From Pseudomonas mandelii (lineage in GTDB: Bacteria > Pseudomonadota > Gammaproteobacteria > Pseudomonadales > Pseudomonadaceae), in the NCBI RefSeq assembly GCF_006438925.1, contig NZ_RCZA01000017.1, positions 38,524-102,523 of the forward strand: a DNA stretch of 64,000 bases, given 5' to 3'. Each line of letters begins with the position of its first letter. Positions within the stretch are counted from its first letter, which is position 1. A model generated the notes under the pieces. That model was given only the letters and a program-made list of their open reading frames with translations. It had not been told where the DNA came from and made no database searches. Position numbers and translations under genes: made by a program. Positions 43,177 through 51,749 of this stretch are shown piece after piece.

Positions 43177-43959
43177 TTAAGATCCTTGTTCCGTGCAACC
43201 GGGGTAAATAGTGCAGATGCGCCCATCCGGCATCCGGAAACTGCTGAAGTCTTTGAAGTTGCCGAAGCAAAAGGCGTATTGATCTTCAAAGTTGTCTCCC
43301 ATGCAGCGCTTCCAGCCTTTGGGAACTTTTACCCAGGTATCATCCATATAAGGCCTTTCCTCGCCAGCCAACGTAATCTTCATCTTCACGGTCTTACCCG
43401 GTAGCTGATCGAGGCTATACCCCGAAACTGGGTGGCCACGCTCCAGCTCGCCTCGAGCGTTGGTTTCTTTGCAATCTAGGATTTTGACGATGCGTCGCTG
43501 GGCACCCGAAGTACGAAATAGCCACTGGCACTGACCATAAAAAGTGCTTTCACCAGACTCACTGAACGTGCCTTTGTATTGTTCCTCCAAGTCCTCGCGG
43601 ACGACGACCATTGCGCTGTCCCCACCGAAATCCCCCCGATGTGTCCAATACGAAGAGTTGATTTCCAGGTTGATGCGCCTGATCACCAGCGGACACCCAT
43701 TGACTGTCCGATACATGGCAACTTTAGAATTCGGCGTGTAACTTTCACGCCACTTCATGTTGTATCCGACTGCAGTATTTCTTCCCCCCGGCACGGTGCA
43801 GGTTTCACCTTTGGCGGGTACATACTCGGCGATGGCCTTATAGGCAAAATCGGGCGGTAAATCGGCGGTGAAGGTGAATGTACTAGGCTGCCCAGTAGAG
43901 CAACCCGTGACCAACGCAAGACGACAACCCACACCTGCAATGCCTGCTATCCGTTTCAT
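43177..43959 (-). CDS. Lipoprotein A, candidate immunity protein
   Basis: A 260-residue lipoprotein with signal MKRIAGIAGVGCRLALVTGC and lipobox LVTGC (Cys20). The mature protein has FTFTADLPPDFAYKAIAEYV, PGGRNTAVGYNMKWRESYTP, SSYWTHRGDFGGDSAMVVVR, FYGQCQWLFRTSGAQRRIVK and ends GRICTIYPGCTEQGS. It is clearly homologous throughout to lipoprotein B, and the 3' DNA is nearly identical over at least 30 bases (around 43194-43228 and 42385-42420), so the pair is a tandem duplication. The ATG overlaps the stop of the DUF4123 gene (ATGA). Periplasmic binding of the lipase effector is the inferred job; the two copies may protect against different variants. Confidence 0.8.
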   Translation of the reverse strand: MKRIAGIAGVGCRLALVTGCSTGQPSTFTFTADLPPDFAYKAIAEYVPAKGETCTVPGGRNTAVGYNMKWRESYTPNSKVAMYRTVNGCPLVIRRINLEINSSYWTHRGDFGGDSAMVVVREDLEEQYKGTFSESGESTFYGQCQWLFRTSGAQRRIVKILDCKETNARGELERGHPVSGYSLDQLPGKTVKMKITLAGEERPYMDDTWVKVPKGWKRCMGDNFEDQYAFCFGNFKDFSSFRMPDGRICTIYPGCTEQGS

Positions 43960-44810
43960 ATCGGCGCATCCCCCTGCCAAAAACCCACCAACTGCCGCAC
44001 TCGTTCAAAGTGCTCCACCGGACTCTCATCACCTCGCACCTCCCACTGCGGTGACAACGTAAAACCTGGCGCCTGCAAACTCTGAATCAATAGAAATTCC
44101 AACTGCTGCGGCTCCAACCAGCCCCATGCTTCCGCCAGGGCCAAGCGCTCACGCAACCACACGTCAGGGTCATGCACTTCGGCGAGGTTGGCGTAGGCCT
44201 CCACGTGCTCGGCCAACAAGTAACGGTGGGCGTTGAGCCGGCGAATTTCCGAGGCCTGCGGTTGAGGCAGGGGCGTGCGCAACCAGAGGGGGTTGTCCGG
44301 CACCGGATACGTACCGGGGGCGGGGTTAAGAGTTGTTTTCCAGGCTGTGCCGTCCCAGTAACACACGCTGATCGCCGGCCCGAGGAAGGCCGGATACGCT
44401 TCGACCGGCAAATGTTGCAGCGCGCGACTCAACACCCGGTTGTCGTGAAAGCGGTACAGCGCCTGATAGGGACGCGTCCCGACAATCAACCGGTCTTGCC
44501 AGTGACTGACCAGTTGGTGCAAGGCACCTTTTTCCGCGCTCGCGAGCCAGCCCCAGTTGCGTTCGGGATGATTCAGTAGGTCATCGAGGCGTCTGTCGCC
44601 GGACGGATCCAATATGAAGATGAATGGACCGGCATCGGACAGATTCGCGATGCTGGTGCCGTTGTAGACGCGCAAGTACTGGTCATGTCCGCTGGACTTC
44701 AACAGCAGCTGACGGGTTTCGCGTTCGTTCTGCGAGTCCAGCACCAGGCACAACTCATGGCCCGAGCGGCGTTGTTCGTTCATCCATTGGCGGGGGAGTG
44801 CGTTGATCAT
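43956..44810 (-). CDS. DUF4123 adaptor/chaperone for T6SS effector loading
   Basis: A 284-residue DUF4123 (Tap/TEC) protein. Features are CLVLDSQNERETRQLLLKSS, AGPFIFILDPSGDRRLDDLL, WLASAEKGALHQLVSHWQDR and the LYRFHDNRVLSRALQHLP segment, a central GTRPYQALYRFHDNRVL pattern typical of the domain, then DPDVWLRERLALAEAWGWLE near the C-terminus. In characterised cases this family escorts a cargo effector to the tip of its cognate VgrG. Its start overlaps the vgrG stop and its stop overlaps lipoprotein A's start, so expression is coupled to both. It therefore probably loads the lipase at the operon's end. Confidence 0.87.
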   Translation of the reverse strand: MINALPRQWMNEQRRSGHELCLVLDSQNERETRQLLLKSSGHDQYLRVYNGTSIANLSDAGPFIFILDPSGDRRLDDLLNHPERNWGWLASAEKGALHQLVSHWQDRLIVGTRPYQALYRFHDNRVLSRALQHLPVEAYPAFLGPAISVCYWDGTAWKTTLNPAPGTYPVPDNPLWLRTPLPQPQASEIRRLNAHRYLLAEHVEAYANLAEVHDPDVWLRERLALAEAWGWLEPQQLEFLLIQSLQAPGFTLSPQWEVRGDESPVEHFERVRQLVGFWQGDAPI

Positions 44811-46876
44811 GCGGCCGCTCCTTCCGTCAGGCAGACGCCATCACGGCAGGCTTCGCAGATCGGGCAAAAGTCCGCCGCCAGCGCGTTGCTTGCCGCCATC
44901 AGTGCGGGCTGGGACGACGCGAGCATAGGCGGCAGTTCAGGTGGAACAGACAAGCCGTCAACTGACCGAGGCGCAGCGACTGAAACGGCTGGCACTCGCA
45001 TTGGAGTACCACCGATCTGGAGTTCGCTGCTGCCGAATATTCCGCCGCCGCCTACCTGTAAATGTTCACCACCGGCTTCGATCGAGAACCTGGTCCCGGC
45101 CTTCAGAATGATTAGGTCGGCTTCAATAACAACTACCCGGCTGGCGCTAAGAGCAAGCGTTTGATCAACGTGGGTGTGGCTGTTGCCAGCAACTTGCAGG
45201 TAATCGTTGGCCTTGAGCTGTATGTGCCGATCACCGGTCGTGGTTCGATGCTCCGTGGCTTGCAGCACGGTAAAGCTGTCGCCCTTGACGGTTGTGCGCA
45301 GCTCGTTGCCGACTTCCAGACGGCTGTCGTTTTCTATTCTTTGTTCCATGTCCCGCTGGGCGCGCAGGTAAATCAACTCCTGGCCGGCACGGTCTTCAAC
45401 GTGCAGTTCGTTGAACCCCGTGCTGTCCGGCGAACTGCGGGAGCGGAATACGCTACGGGTTTTATTTGCAGGTAATTCGTAGGGCACCGGGTTGGCGCTG
45501 TTGGCGAGGCATCCAATGATTTCGGGATGATCGGGGTCGCCTTCCTGAAAACTGACCTGGACCTCCATGCCGACTCTCGGCACGGCGACGCCGCCAAAGG
45601 AATTACCGGCCAGTAGGGAGGAGACCCGCAGCCAACAACTGCTTTTATCGTCGTGACAGCCTTCGCGATCCCAGAAGAACTGCACCTTGACCCGACCATA
45701 GTCGTCGCAGTGGATTTCCTCGCCTTTCGGGCCGGTGACCACTGCGCTCTGATTGCCGGCGATGCGTGGTTTGTCATGGGTCAGCGGCGAGCGGTAGATC
45801 ACATCCCAAGGCGTGGCGAGGAATTGGTTGCGATAACCCTGAAAGCCGTTTTTATCGCCGGTGCCGGTGTAGGCCGCGTACTGTTGCAGGACCTGCGGTT
45901 GCGCCCCTTCATGCTCGATTTCGGTCAGCAACCACAGGTCGTTCCATTCTTCATCCGGATGTTCGGACAGTGGCAGGAAGTGCCCGGAGAGCAGCGCTGG
46001 TTGATCGCTTTTACCCCGCGCCACACGGCACTCGGCGCGGTGACGCTCAAGTGCGCGTCGACTCAACAGCTTGCCGCGATCGCGCTGGGAAAAACGGCCG
46101 GGGTACTGGTAATCCTCCAGATCCGGCTGAGTCCTGGAAATATCAGACCTGCTCTCGGCCTCCAGCAAGATACGCGCTTTGTTGAAGTCATAATCGCGGC
46201 GAGTGGTGCGGCTGGTACCGGCTTTCACTTGCACGTCAAAGTGGTTGATCACAGGTGTTTCGGCGACCATGCCATTGTCATGCTTATAGCGCGTTGGACG
46301 GTCGAGCCTGGGAAAAACGGTCTGGTCGTCGCCAAACACCAACACATGTTTTTCGCGGCTGTGCTGGAAGTGATAGTGCAGGCCTTCTTCTTGGCATAGG
46401 CGTTCTATGAACTGGCGATCTGACTCGCCGTACTGAACGCAATACTCACGATCCGGATAAACGCTGCCCACCTGAAACTGGTGAAAATCACGATTGATGC
46501 CGTGGCCTTCCAGTATCTGCGCAATGATTTGCGGGACGGTCATTTGCTGAAAAATACGGCGATTGGTGCGGTGGTCGAGATACGCCAATCGAGGCACCAG
46601 AGTCACGGTATAACGGGTCAGGCGATTACCGAGGCTGCCTTTGCCCACGCAATGAATCTGCCCATGAATGCCGTTGCCAGCGTCGTTGAAGGCGAGGAAG
46701 GCTTGTTTGTTCAACAAGCTGTCCTGGTTCAGGTCCTGCCTGTCGCCGACCAGTTCGATCTCAAAGGCGTAAGGCTGGCTGATGAACTCCTTGCCGGTGA
46801 ACGTGAGCACCTGAAGGTCATGTTCAAAGTCTTTGATCGTGAGGCTGAAACGGGAATGAGGGTTAGCGTCGAACAT
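44807..46876 (-). CDS. vgrG: VgrG, T6SS spike protein
   Basis: A 689-residue type VI spike. The phage gp27-like part (residues 1-370) has FSLTIKDFEHDLQVLTFTGK, YDFNKARILLEAESRSDISR and YLDHRTNRRIFQQMTVPQII; the gp5-like OB region has HCDDYGRVKVQFFWDREGC and the beta-helix follows with NELHVEDRAGQELIYLRAQR, EQRIENDSRLEVGNELRT and HTHVDQTLALSASRVVVIEA. The C-terminus carries an added tail, FCPICEACRDGVCLTEG, with four Cys (671, 674, 677, 682). ATG at 46876 follows AAGGAATC and starts at the conserved FDANPHSRF region; a further upstream start would add 24 residues without similarity. It is the first gene of the cargo operon. No structural T6SS genes are nearby, so it must use a machine encoded elsewhere. 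Confidence 0.95.
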   Translation of the reverse strand: MFDANPHSRFSLTIKDFEHDLQVLTFTGKEFISQPYAFEIELVGDRQDLNQDSLLNKQAFLAFNDAGNGIHGQIHCVGKGSLGNRLTRYTVTLVPRLAYLDHRTNRRIFQQMTVPQIIAQILEGHGINRDFHQFQVGSVYPDREYCVQYGESDRQFIERLCQEEGLHYHFQHSREKHVLVFGDDQTVFPRLDRPTRYKHDNGMVAETPVINHFDVQVKAGTSRTTRRDYDFNKARILLEAESRSDISRTQPDLEDYQYPGRFSQRDRGKLLSRRALERHRAECRVARGKSDQPALLSGHFLPLSEHPDEEWNDLWLLTEIEHEGAQPQVLQQYAAYTGTGDKNGFQGYRNQFLATPWDVIYRSPLTHDKPRIAGNQSAVVTGPKGEEIHCDDYGRVKVQFFWDREGCHDDKSSCWLRVSSLLAGNSFGGVAVPRVGMEVQVSFQEGDPDHPEIIGCLANSANPVPYELPANKTRSVFRSRSSPDSTGFNELHVEDRAGQELIYLRAQRDMEQRIENDSRLEVGNELRTTVKGDSFTVLQATEHRTTTGDRHIQLKANDYLQVAGNSHTHVDQTLALSASRVVVIEADLIILKAGTRFSIEAGGEHLQVGGGGIFGSSELQIGGTPMRVPAVSVAAPRSVDGLSVPPELPPMLASSQPALMAASNALAADFCPICEACRDGVCLTEGAAA

Positions 46877-47039
46877 CCATGATTCCTTGTCCTGTGACGT
46901 GGCACAGGCTCCGGGACGTTGATGCAACACGTGTGAAAGGCCTTCCATGGCCAGATCACAAAGACGTCCTGGAGCCGGGTTCGGTGCAACGCTACCAAGG
47001 GCGCATAGGAATTGATGTCAGACGCTTCCCAAAATGCTG

Positions 47040-47954
47040 TTACACAACCGTCTGGGTGTGACCCGGGCCTGGCTCCGTCAGCACTTTCCTGAACGTCTCC
47101 ACCAACGGTCGCAAATTGATCCGGTGCCACGCGGCCCACAGCGGTGTGGTGAAGGAAATCCATGGCACTTCCCGCAGCACCACGCCGGGTGGTGCGTTGC
47201 GGCTCAAGCCTTTCTGGATCATCGCGATCCCCAGCCCCGACGCCACTAATCCCAACGCGGTAAATGGTTCAGTGGCTTCCATGCGGATGTCCGGGGTGAA
47301 ACCGGCGCGGATGCAGGCGCTGACGAAGTCGTCGCGGCTGGCGGCGTCTTGGCGGGGTTGCACGCCGATCCATTCCTGGTCGGCCAGGTCCGCCGGGGTC
47401 AGTGTTGTGTGGTTCGCCAAAGGATGATGTTCGGGCAAGGCCAGTAGCATCGGATCGTCCAGCACCTGAAAACCCAGCAGGTCCGGGTCGTCGGCGACGG
47501 GCGGTTCGCTGACCAGTGCGATATCCAGACTACGCTGACGCAGGCCTTCGAGTTGTTCGGCGGAATTGAGGTTGTACAGCGCGACGTGCACGTTCGGTCG
47601 GTCGACCCGCAGTACCCGCAAGGCATTGGGCAAGACGCCGGCGTGCATGGCGTTTTCGATGTAGCCGATGCACAAGCCGCCTTCTTCGCCACGACCGAGG
47701 CGCTTGCCCAGGGATTCCAGGCGATTGGCATGGGTCAGCAGGGCACGGGTTTCAGCCAGAAACGTCTGGCCGTCGCGGGTCAGACGAATGCGCTGCTGGC
47801 TCCGCTCGAATAGGGTCAGGCCCAGGCGTTCCTCGAGCTGGGCGATCTGCCGGCTCAGGGGTGATTGGGAAATGTGCAGGCGTTCGGCGGCGCGACCGAC
47901 GTGTTCTTCTTCGGCGACAGCGACGAAGTAGCGCAATTGGCGAATGTCGATCAT
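47040..47954 (-). CDS. LysR-family regulator D (CatR/BenM-like branch)
   Basis: A 304-residue LysR regulator: MIDIRQLRYFVAVAEEEHVG then RAAERLHISQSPLSRQIAQL, and IEIENAMHAG-like LCIGYIENAMHAGVLPNALR in the effector domain. The layout matches the CbnR/BenM branch used for aromatic catabolism genes. It is divergent from the aldo-keto reductase operon (gap 118 bp), its probable target. The stretch 46877-47039 between it and vgrG holds no gene that I can support. Confidence 0.9.
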   Translation of the reverse strand: MIDIRQLRYFVAVAEEEHVGRAAERLHISQSPLSRQIAQLEERLGLTLFERSQQRIRLTRDGQTFLAETRALLTHANRLESLGKRLGRGEEGGLCIGYIENAMHAGVLPNALRVLRVDRPNVHVALYNLNSAEQLEGLRQRSLDIALVSEPPVADDPDLLGFQVLDDPMLLALPEHHPLANHTTLTPADLADQEWIGVQPRQDAASRDDFVSACIRAGFTPDIRMEATEPFTALGLVASGLGIAMIQKGLSRNAPPGVVLREVPWISFTTPLWAAWHRINLRPLVETFRKVLTEPGPGHTQTVV

Positions 47955-48072
47955 GTCAGACCTCTAGGGACTCAAGTGGTGCGCATTATGTCTTGGACGG
48001 TCCGATCATCGCAATCTAGGATCTGCTCATCGGTCACATCAGCTGACCCCTGACACTCAAGAGGATTCACCC

Positions 48073-49089
48073 ATGAGCTTGAAAGACAAACTGCCCGGCG
48101 CGCTGGGTTTCGGCACCGCTCCATTGGGCAACATGTTCCGCGCCATTCCTGAAGACGAGGCGCTGGCCACCGTGCACGCCGCTTGGGATGCCGGTGTGCG
48201 TTACTTCGACACCGCACCGTTTTACGGTTCGGGCCTGTCGGAAATTCGTCTGGGCGCCGCGTTGGCCCAGTACAACCGCGACGACTATGTACTCAGCAGC
48301 AAAGTCGGCCGAGTGATTCTCGATGAAGTCGAAGACGCCGCGGCCCGTGACTTGGGCGAAAAGAGCGGTGTGTTCGAACACGGCCGCCCGAACAAGATCG
48401 TCAACGACTACAGCGCCGACGCCACGATGCGCTCCATCGAAGACAGCCTCAAGCGCTTGCAAACCGATCGTCTGGACATTGTCTGGGTGCATGACATCGC
48501 CCAGGACTTCTATGGCGATCAATGGCTGGAATACTTTAACCAGGCCCGCACCGGCGCTTTCAAAGTGCTGACCCGCTTGCGCGAAGAAGGCGTGATCAAG
48601 GGCTGGGGCCTGGGCGTGAACAAGGTTGAACCGTGCGAGCTGACCCTGGATCTGACCGAAGCCCAGCCGGACGGTTTTCTGCTGGCGGGTCGCTACACGC
48701 TGCTCGACCACGACCGTGCTTTGCAACGTCTGATGGACGCCGCGCTGGCGCAGGACGTCGAGATCGTGGTCGGTGGTCCTTACAGCTCGGGCATTCTGGC
48801 CGGTGGCACACACTTCGAGTACCAGAAAGCCAGCCCGGCGATCATCAATAAAGTCGAGCAGATCAAACGCATCGCTGCCGCGCATGGTGTCGACATCAAG
48901 GCAGCTGCGTTGCAGTTCTCCCTGGCTAACCCGGCCGTGGCGGCGGTGATTCCGGGGTCCAGCCGTCCGGACCGGATTGCTGAAGACGTTGCGGCGATTG
49001 CGGCTGTCATTCCCGCTGCTTTCTGGCAGGCGATGCGCGACGCGAAACTGGTGTCCGAACGTGCGCCATTGCCGATTATTGGAGGTTGA
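48073..49089 (+). CDS. Aldo/keto reductase, D-threo-aldose 1-dehydrogenase-like
   Basis: A 338-residue TIM-barrel oxidoreductase. The active-site Asp and Tyr lie in GVRYFDTAPFYGSGLSEIRL and the Lys is in YVLSSKVGRVI. DRLDIVWVHDI places the His. The C-terminal cofactor segment is ALQFSLANPAVAAVIPGSSR with DRIAEDVAA. The family block GFGTAPLGNMFRAIPEDEAL at the N-terminus is the form seen in L-fucose/D-threo-aldose dehydrogenases. Oxidation of an aldose to a lactone is expected. First of three plus-strand genes, with 2 bases before the next start. Confidence 0.9.
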   Translation: MSLKDKLPGALGFGTAPLGNMFRAIPEDEALATVHAAWDAGVRYFDTAPFYGSGLSEIRLGAALAQYNRDDYVLSSKVGRVILDEVEDAAARDLGEKSGVFEHGRPNKIVNDYSADATMRSIEDSLKRLQTDRLDIVWVHDIAQDFYGDQWLEYFNQARTGAFKVLTRLREEGVIKGWGLGVNKVEPCELTLDLTEAQPDGFLLAGRYTLLDHDRALQRLMDAALAQDVEIVVGGPYSSGILAGGTHFEYQKASPAIINKVEQIKRIAAAHGVDIKAAALQFSLANPAVAAVIPGSSRPDRIAEDVAAIAAVIPAAFWQAMRDAKLVSERAPLPIIGG

Positions 49090-49091
49090 GC

Positions 49092-49889
49092 ATGAAAATC
49101 GATCTGAGTGGAAAACTCGCCATTGTCAGCGGCAGCACCGCCGGCATTGGCCTGGGCATCAGCAAGGCGCTGGCCGAATCCGGCGCCACGGTGGTGGTGA
49201 TCGGCCGCGAGACGGCCAAAGTCGAACAGGCGCTGGCGAGCATTCGCCAGAGCGTGCCGGACGCGCAGTTGCGTGGCCTGACCGCCGACTTGGGCACTGC
49301 CGAAGGTGCCGAGCTGTTGTTCGCCGCCGAACCACGGGCGGACATCCTGGTGAACAACCTCGGGATCTTCAACGATGTGGATTTCTTCGACGCACCGGAC
49401 AGCGAGTGGACGCGTTTTTATGAGGTCAACGTGATCTCCGGCGTGCGCCTGTCACGGCATTACGTGCCAGACATGGTCAAGCAGGGTTGGGGGCGGGTGA
49501 TTTTCCTGTCCTCGGAATCCGGGGTCGCAACACCGGCCGACATGCTCAATTACGGCGTGACCAAAAGCGCCAACCTGGCGGTGTCCCATGGTCTGGCCAA
49601 GCGGCTGGCGGGCACCGGGGTGACGGTCAATTCGATCCTGCCTGGCCCGACGCTGACCGATGGCCTGGAGCTGATGCTCAAAGACGCCACTGCCAAATCG
49701 GGGCGCAGCGTTCGGGAAGAAGCCGACGCCTTCGTGCGCAAGGCTCGGCCGACCTCGATCATCCAGCGTGTGGCGGATGTCGAGGAGGTCGCCAACCTGG
49801 TGGCCTACATCGCCTCGCCGCTGTCTTCGGCCACTACTGGCGCGGCGTTGCGAGTCGACGGCGGCGTCGTCGACAGCATGGCGATCTGA
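49092..49889 (+). CDS. SDR family oxidoreductase
   Basis: A 265-residue classical short-chain dehydrogenase. The cofactor motif is LAIVSGSTAGIGLGISKALA, ILVNNLGIFND is the NNAG equivalent and the catalytic pair is LSSESGVATPADML then NYGVTKSANLAV (YxxxK). The C-terminal TTGAALRVDGGVVDS is usual. It is downstream of the aldo/keto reductase by 2 bases (GGAGGTTGAGCATG), so they form an operon. Substrate unknown, presumably a product of the preceding step. Confidence 0.92.
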   Translation: MKIDLSGKLAIVSGSTAGIGLGISKALAESGATVVVIGRETAKVEQALASIRQSVPDAQLRGLTADLGTAEGAELLFAAEPRADILVNNLGIFNDVDFFDAPDSEWTRFYEVNVISGVRLSRHYVPDMVKQGWGRVIFLSSESGVATPADMLNYGVTKSANLAVSHGLAKRLAGTGVTVNSILPGPTLTDGLELMLKDATAKSGRSVREEADAFVRKARPTSIIQRVADVEEVANLVAYIASPLSSATTGAALRVDGGVVDSMAI

Positions 49890-49916
49890 ACCTTATTGAT
49901 TAAGAGAGAACATTTC

Positions 49917-50327
49917 ATGGCAACTGCATCAGCGTTTATTGATATCCCGGCGACCGCCGACCAGGTTTGGCGATTGATTGGCGGCTTTAACTCGCTGCCG
50001 GACTGGCTGCCGTTTATTCCCCAAAGCGAGCTGAGTGAAGGCGGCCGGGTGCGTAGCCTGCAAACGGCGGACGGGGCGGTGGTGGTTGAGCGGTTGGAGG
50101 CGTTTGATAACGCTGGAAAGACTTACAGTTATTCGATTTTGCAGGCGCCGTTTCCGGCTACTGACTATCTGGCGACTATCAGTGTTGAAGCGCAGGGGCA
50201 GGGCGCGCGAGTGACGTGGTCCGGGCGGTTTGCACCTGTCGGTGTGAGTGACGAGGAAGTGGTGGCGCTGTTTACCGGTATCTACCAAGGCGGCCTCGAA
50301 GCCCTGCGCGCCAATTACCCGGCCTGA
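49917..50327 (+). CDS. SRPBCC family protein (polyketide cyclase/dehydrase type)
   Basis: A 136-residue START-like fold protein. Marks are SAFIDIPATADQVWRLIGGF, NSLPDWLPFIPQSEL, YSYSILQAPFPATDYLATIS and an amphipathic C-terminal helix TGIYQGGLEALRANYPA. Such proteins bind small hydrophobic ligands, some isomerising or cyclising them. Start at 49917 after AGAGAGAAC. It closes the three-gene operon with the aldo-keto reductase and SDR genes, and the following 113-bp palindrome probably terminates it. Confidence 0.85.
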   Translation: MATASAFIDIPATADQVWRLIGGFNSLPDWLPFIPQSELSEGGRVRSLQTADGAVVVERLEAFDNAGKTYSYSILQAPFPATDYLATISVEAQGQGARVTWSGRFAPVGVSDEEVVALFTGIYQGGLEALRANYPA

Positions 50328-50336
50328 CGCCGTACT

Positions 50337-50449
50337 GATCGTTCCCACGCTCCGCGTGGAAATGCAGCCCGGGACGCTCCGCGTCCCTTTCCAGAGCTGG
50401 AACGCGGAGCGTCCCTTGAGGCATTCCCACGCAGAGCGTGGGAACGATC
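50337..50449. repeat. Palindromic repeat, GATCGTTCCCACGC family
   Basis: GATCGTTCCCACGCTCCGCG at the left and ACGCAGAGCGTGGGAACGAT at the right, with GGGACGCTCCGCGTCCC and GGAACGCGGAGCGTCCC inside. The right end overlaps the last two bases of the kinase gene's stop codon. It serves convergent genes as a shared terminator. Confidence 0.88.
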
Positions 50450-51749
50450 ATGCAGCCGGTAATTTGAGCTCCGCGCACAACCCACCCCCTTCACGATTAC
50501 TCAACGTCAACGATCCCCCGATCGCCAACGCCAACTGCTGTGCAATCGCCAACCCCAACCCGGTCCCGCCGGTACTGCGGTTACGTGAGTTCTCCACGCG
50601 ATAAAACGGTTCCATCACCTGAGCCAATTCTTCCTCGGCAATCCCTGGCCCGCGGTCCATCACCTTCACCGACAAACTGCCGTCAGCCTTCGCTTCCACC
50701 CTCAATTCGGCGGCGCCGGCGAACTTCAGCGCGTTGTCCGTCAGGTTCACCAGCACCCGCCGCAAGGCGTGCGGCCGGGTATTGATCACCGCGTCACTTT
50801 TACCGCCCAGCTGAACGTCTTTGCCCATGTCCTGATAGTCGAACACCAGGCTGTCGAGGAACGAATCCAGATTGGTGCGGCGACTTTCCTCGGTGGCGCC
50901 ATGAACGCTGCGGGCATAGGCCACGCCTTCGCGCACCAGGTGTTCTATCTCGCCAAGATCATTCCAGAGTTTGTCTTTCTCGGCGGAGTCGTCCATGAAT
51001 TCGGCACGCAGTTTCATGCGGGTGATCGGCGTTTGCAGGTCGTGGGAAATCGCCGCCAGCAGTTGCATGCGTTCCTTGAGGTACGCGGCGATGCGCGCCT
51101 GCATCGAATTGAAGGCCATGGCGGCATGCGCGACTTCGGTCGGGCCTTTTTCGTCCAGGTGCACCGCGTGGGTGTTGGGGTCCAGGGTCTCCACCGCCTG
51201 AGCCAGGCGGGTCAGGGGGCGGATGGCAATTCTCACGGCCAGCCAGGTGCAGATGAGCATCAGTGCGAGTTGCCCCAGCAACACGATGGGTAACCACGGC
51301 GACAACGGCACCATCGAGGGTCGCACGTCGATGGTCACCGGGCTGCCGTCCGCCAGTTTCAGGTGGACCTGAAAATGTTTATCCGGTCCGGGGATGTCGG
51401 TCACCGTCATCGGGTAATCCTTGCCGATGGCCTCTTTGATTGAAGTCATCGCGATTGGCGAATCGCTCATGGGCAGGCCCGGCGAGCCTTCGTTCAACAA
51501 ATAGCGGTAGTTACGTCGATTCAGTTGTTGCAGCCAGCTCATGCGTTCTTCGGCCGGCAAGCGGTCGAGGATGGCGATGGAGGTCGAGACGTCGGTTTCC
51601 AGATTGCCCAGCATGGTGTTCTTCGTGCTTTCGTAGCGCTCGTAGTACTGCGCGCCGAAGGACAGCGCCTGCGCGAGAATCAAGCCGATCAGGAAGATCA
51701 GCGACAGCCGCGAGGCGAGGGTGCGGGGCCAGCGAACGGTGAAGTTCAT
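50448..51749 (-). CDS. Sensor histidine kinase
   Basis: A 433-residue membrane kinase. One N-terminal helix (LIFLIGLILAQALSFGAQYY), a periplasmic loop of about 130 residues, a second helix (WLPIVLLGQLALMLICTWLA), a HAMP linker, then the H-box LAAISHDLQTPITRMKLRAE (His near residue 240) and the ATP lid blocks NLTDNALKFAGAAELRV, VMDRGPGIAEEEL and STGGTGLGLAIAQQLAL. The start overlaps the stop of the regulator gene (ATGA), so kinase and regulator are coupled. The signal sensed is unknown. The genes on the other side of the regulator suggest an envelope thiol or metal signal. Confidence 0.92.
   Translation of the reverse strand: MNFTVRWPRTLASRLSLIFLIGLILAQALSFGAQYYERYESTKNTMLGNLETDVSTSIAILDRLPAEERMSWLQQLNRRNYRYLLNEGSPGLPMSDSPIAMTSIKEAIGKDYPMTVTDIPGPDKHFQVHLKLADGSPVTIDVRPSMVPLSPWLPIVLLGQLALMLICTWLAVRIAIRPLTRLAQAVETLDPNTHAVHLDEKGPTEVAHAAMAFNSMQARIAAYLKERMQLLAAISHDLQTPITRMKLRAEFMDDSAEKDKLWNDLGEIEHLVREGVAYARSVHGATEESRRTNLDSFLDSLVFDYQDMGKDVQLGGKSDAVINTRPHALRRVLVNLTDNALKFAGAAELRVEAKADGSLSVKVMDRGPGIAEEELAQVMEPFYRVENSRNRSTGGTGLGLAIAQQLALAIGGSLTLSNREGGGLCAELKLPAA

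Noticed and set aside
42378..43289. A longer start for lipoprotein B, giving 39 more residues
   Set aside because: The extension is a frame-shifted reading of the end of lipoprotein A and would destroy the lipoprotein signal peptide.
46877..47039. Possible immunity or PAAR gene upstream of vgrG
   Set aside because: No open frame with a ribosome site or PAAR motif is present in this gap.
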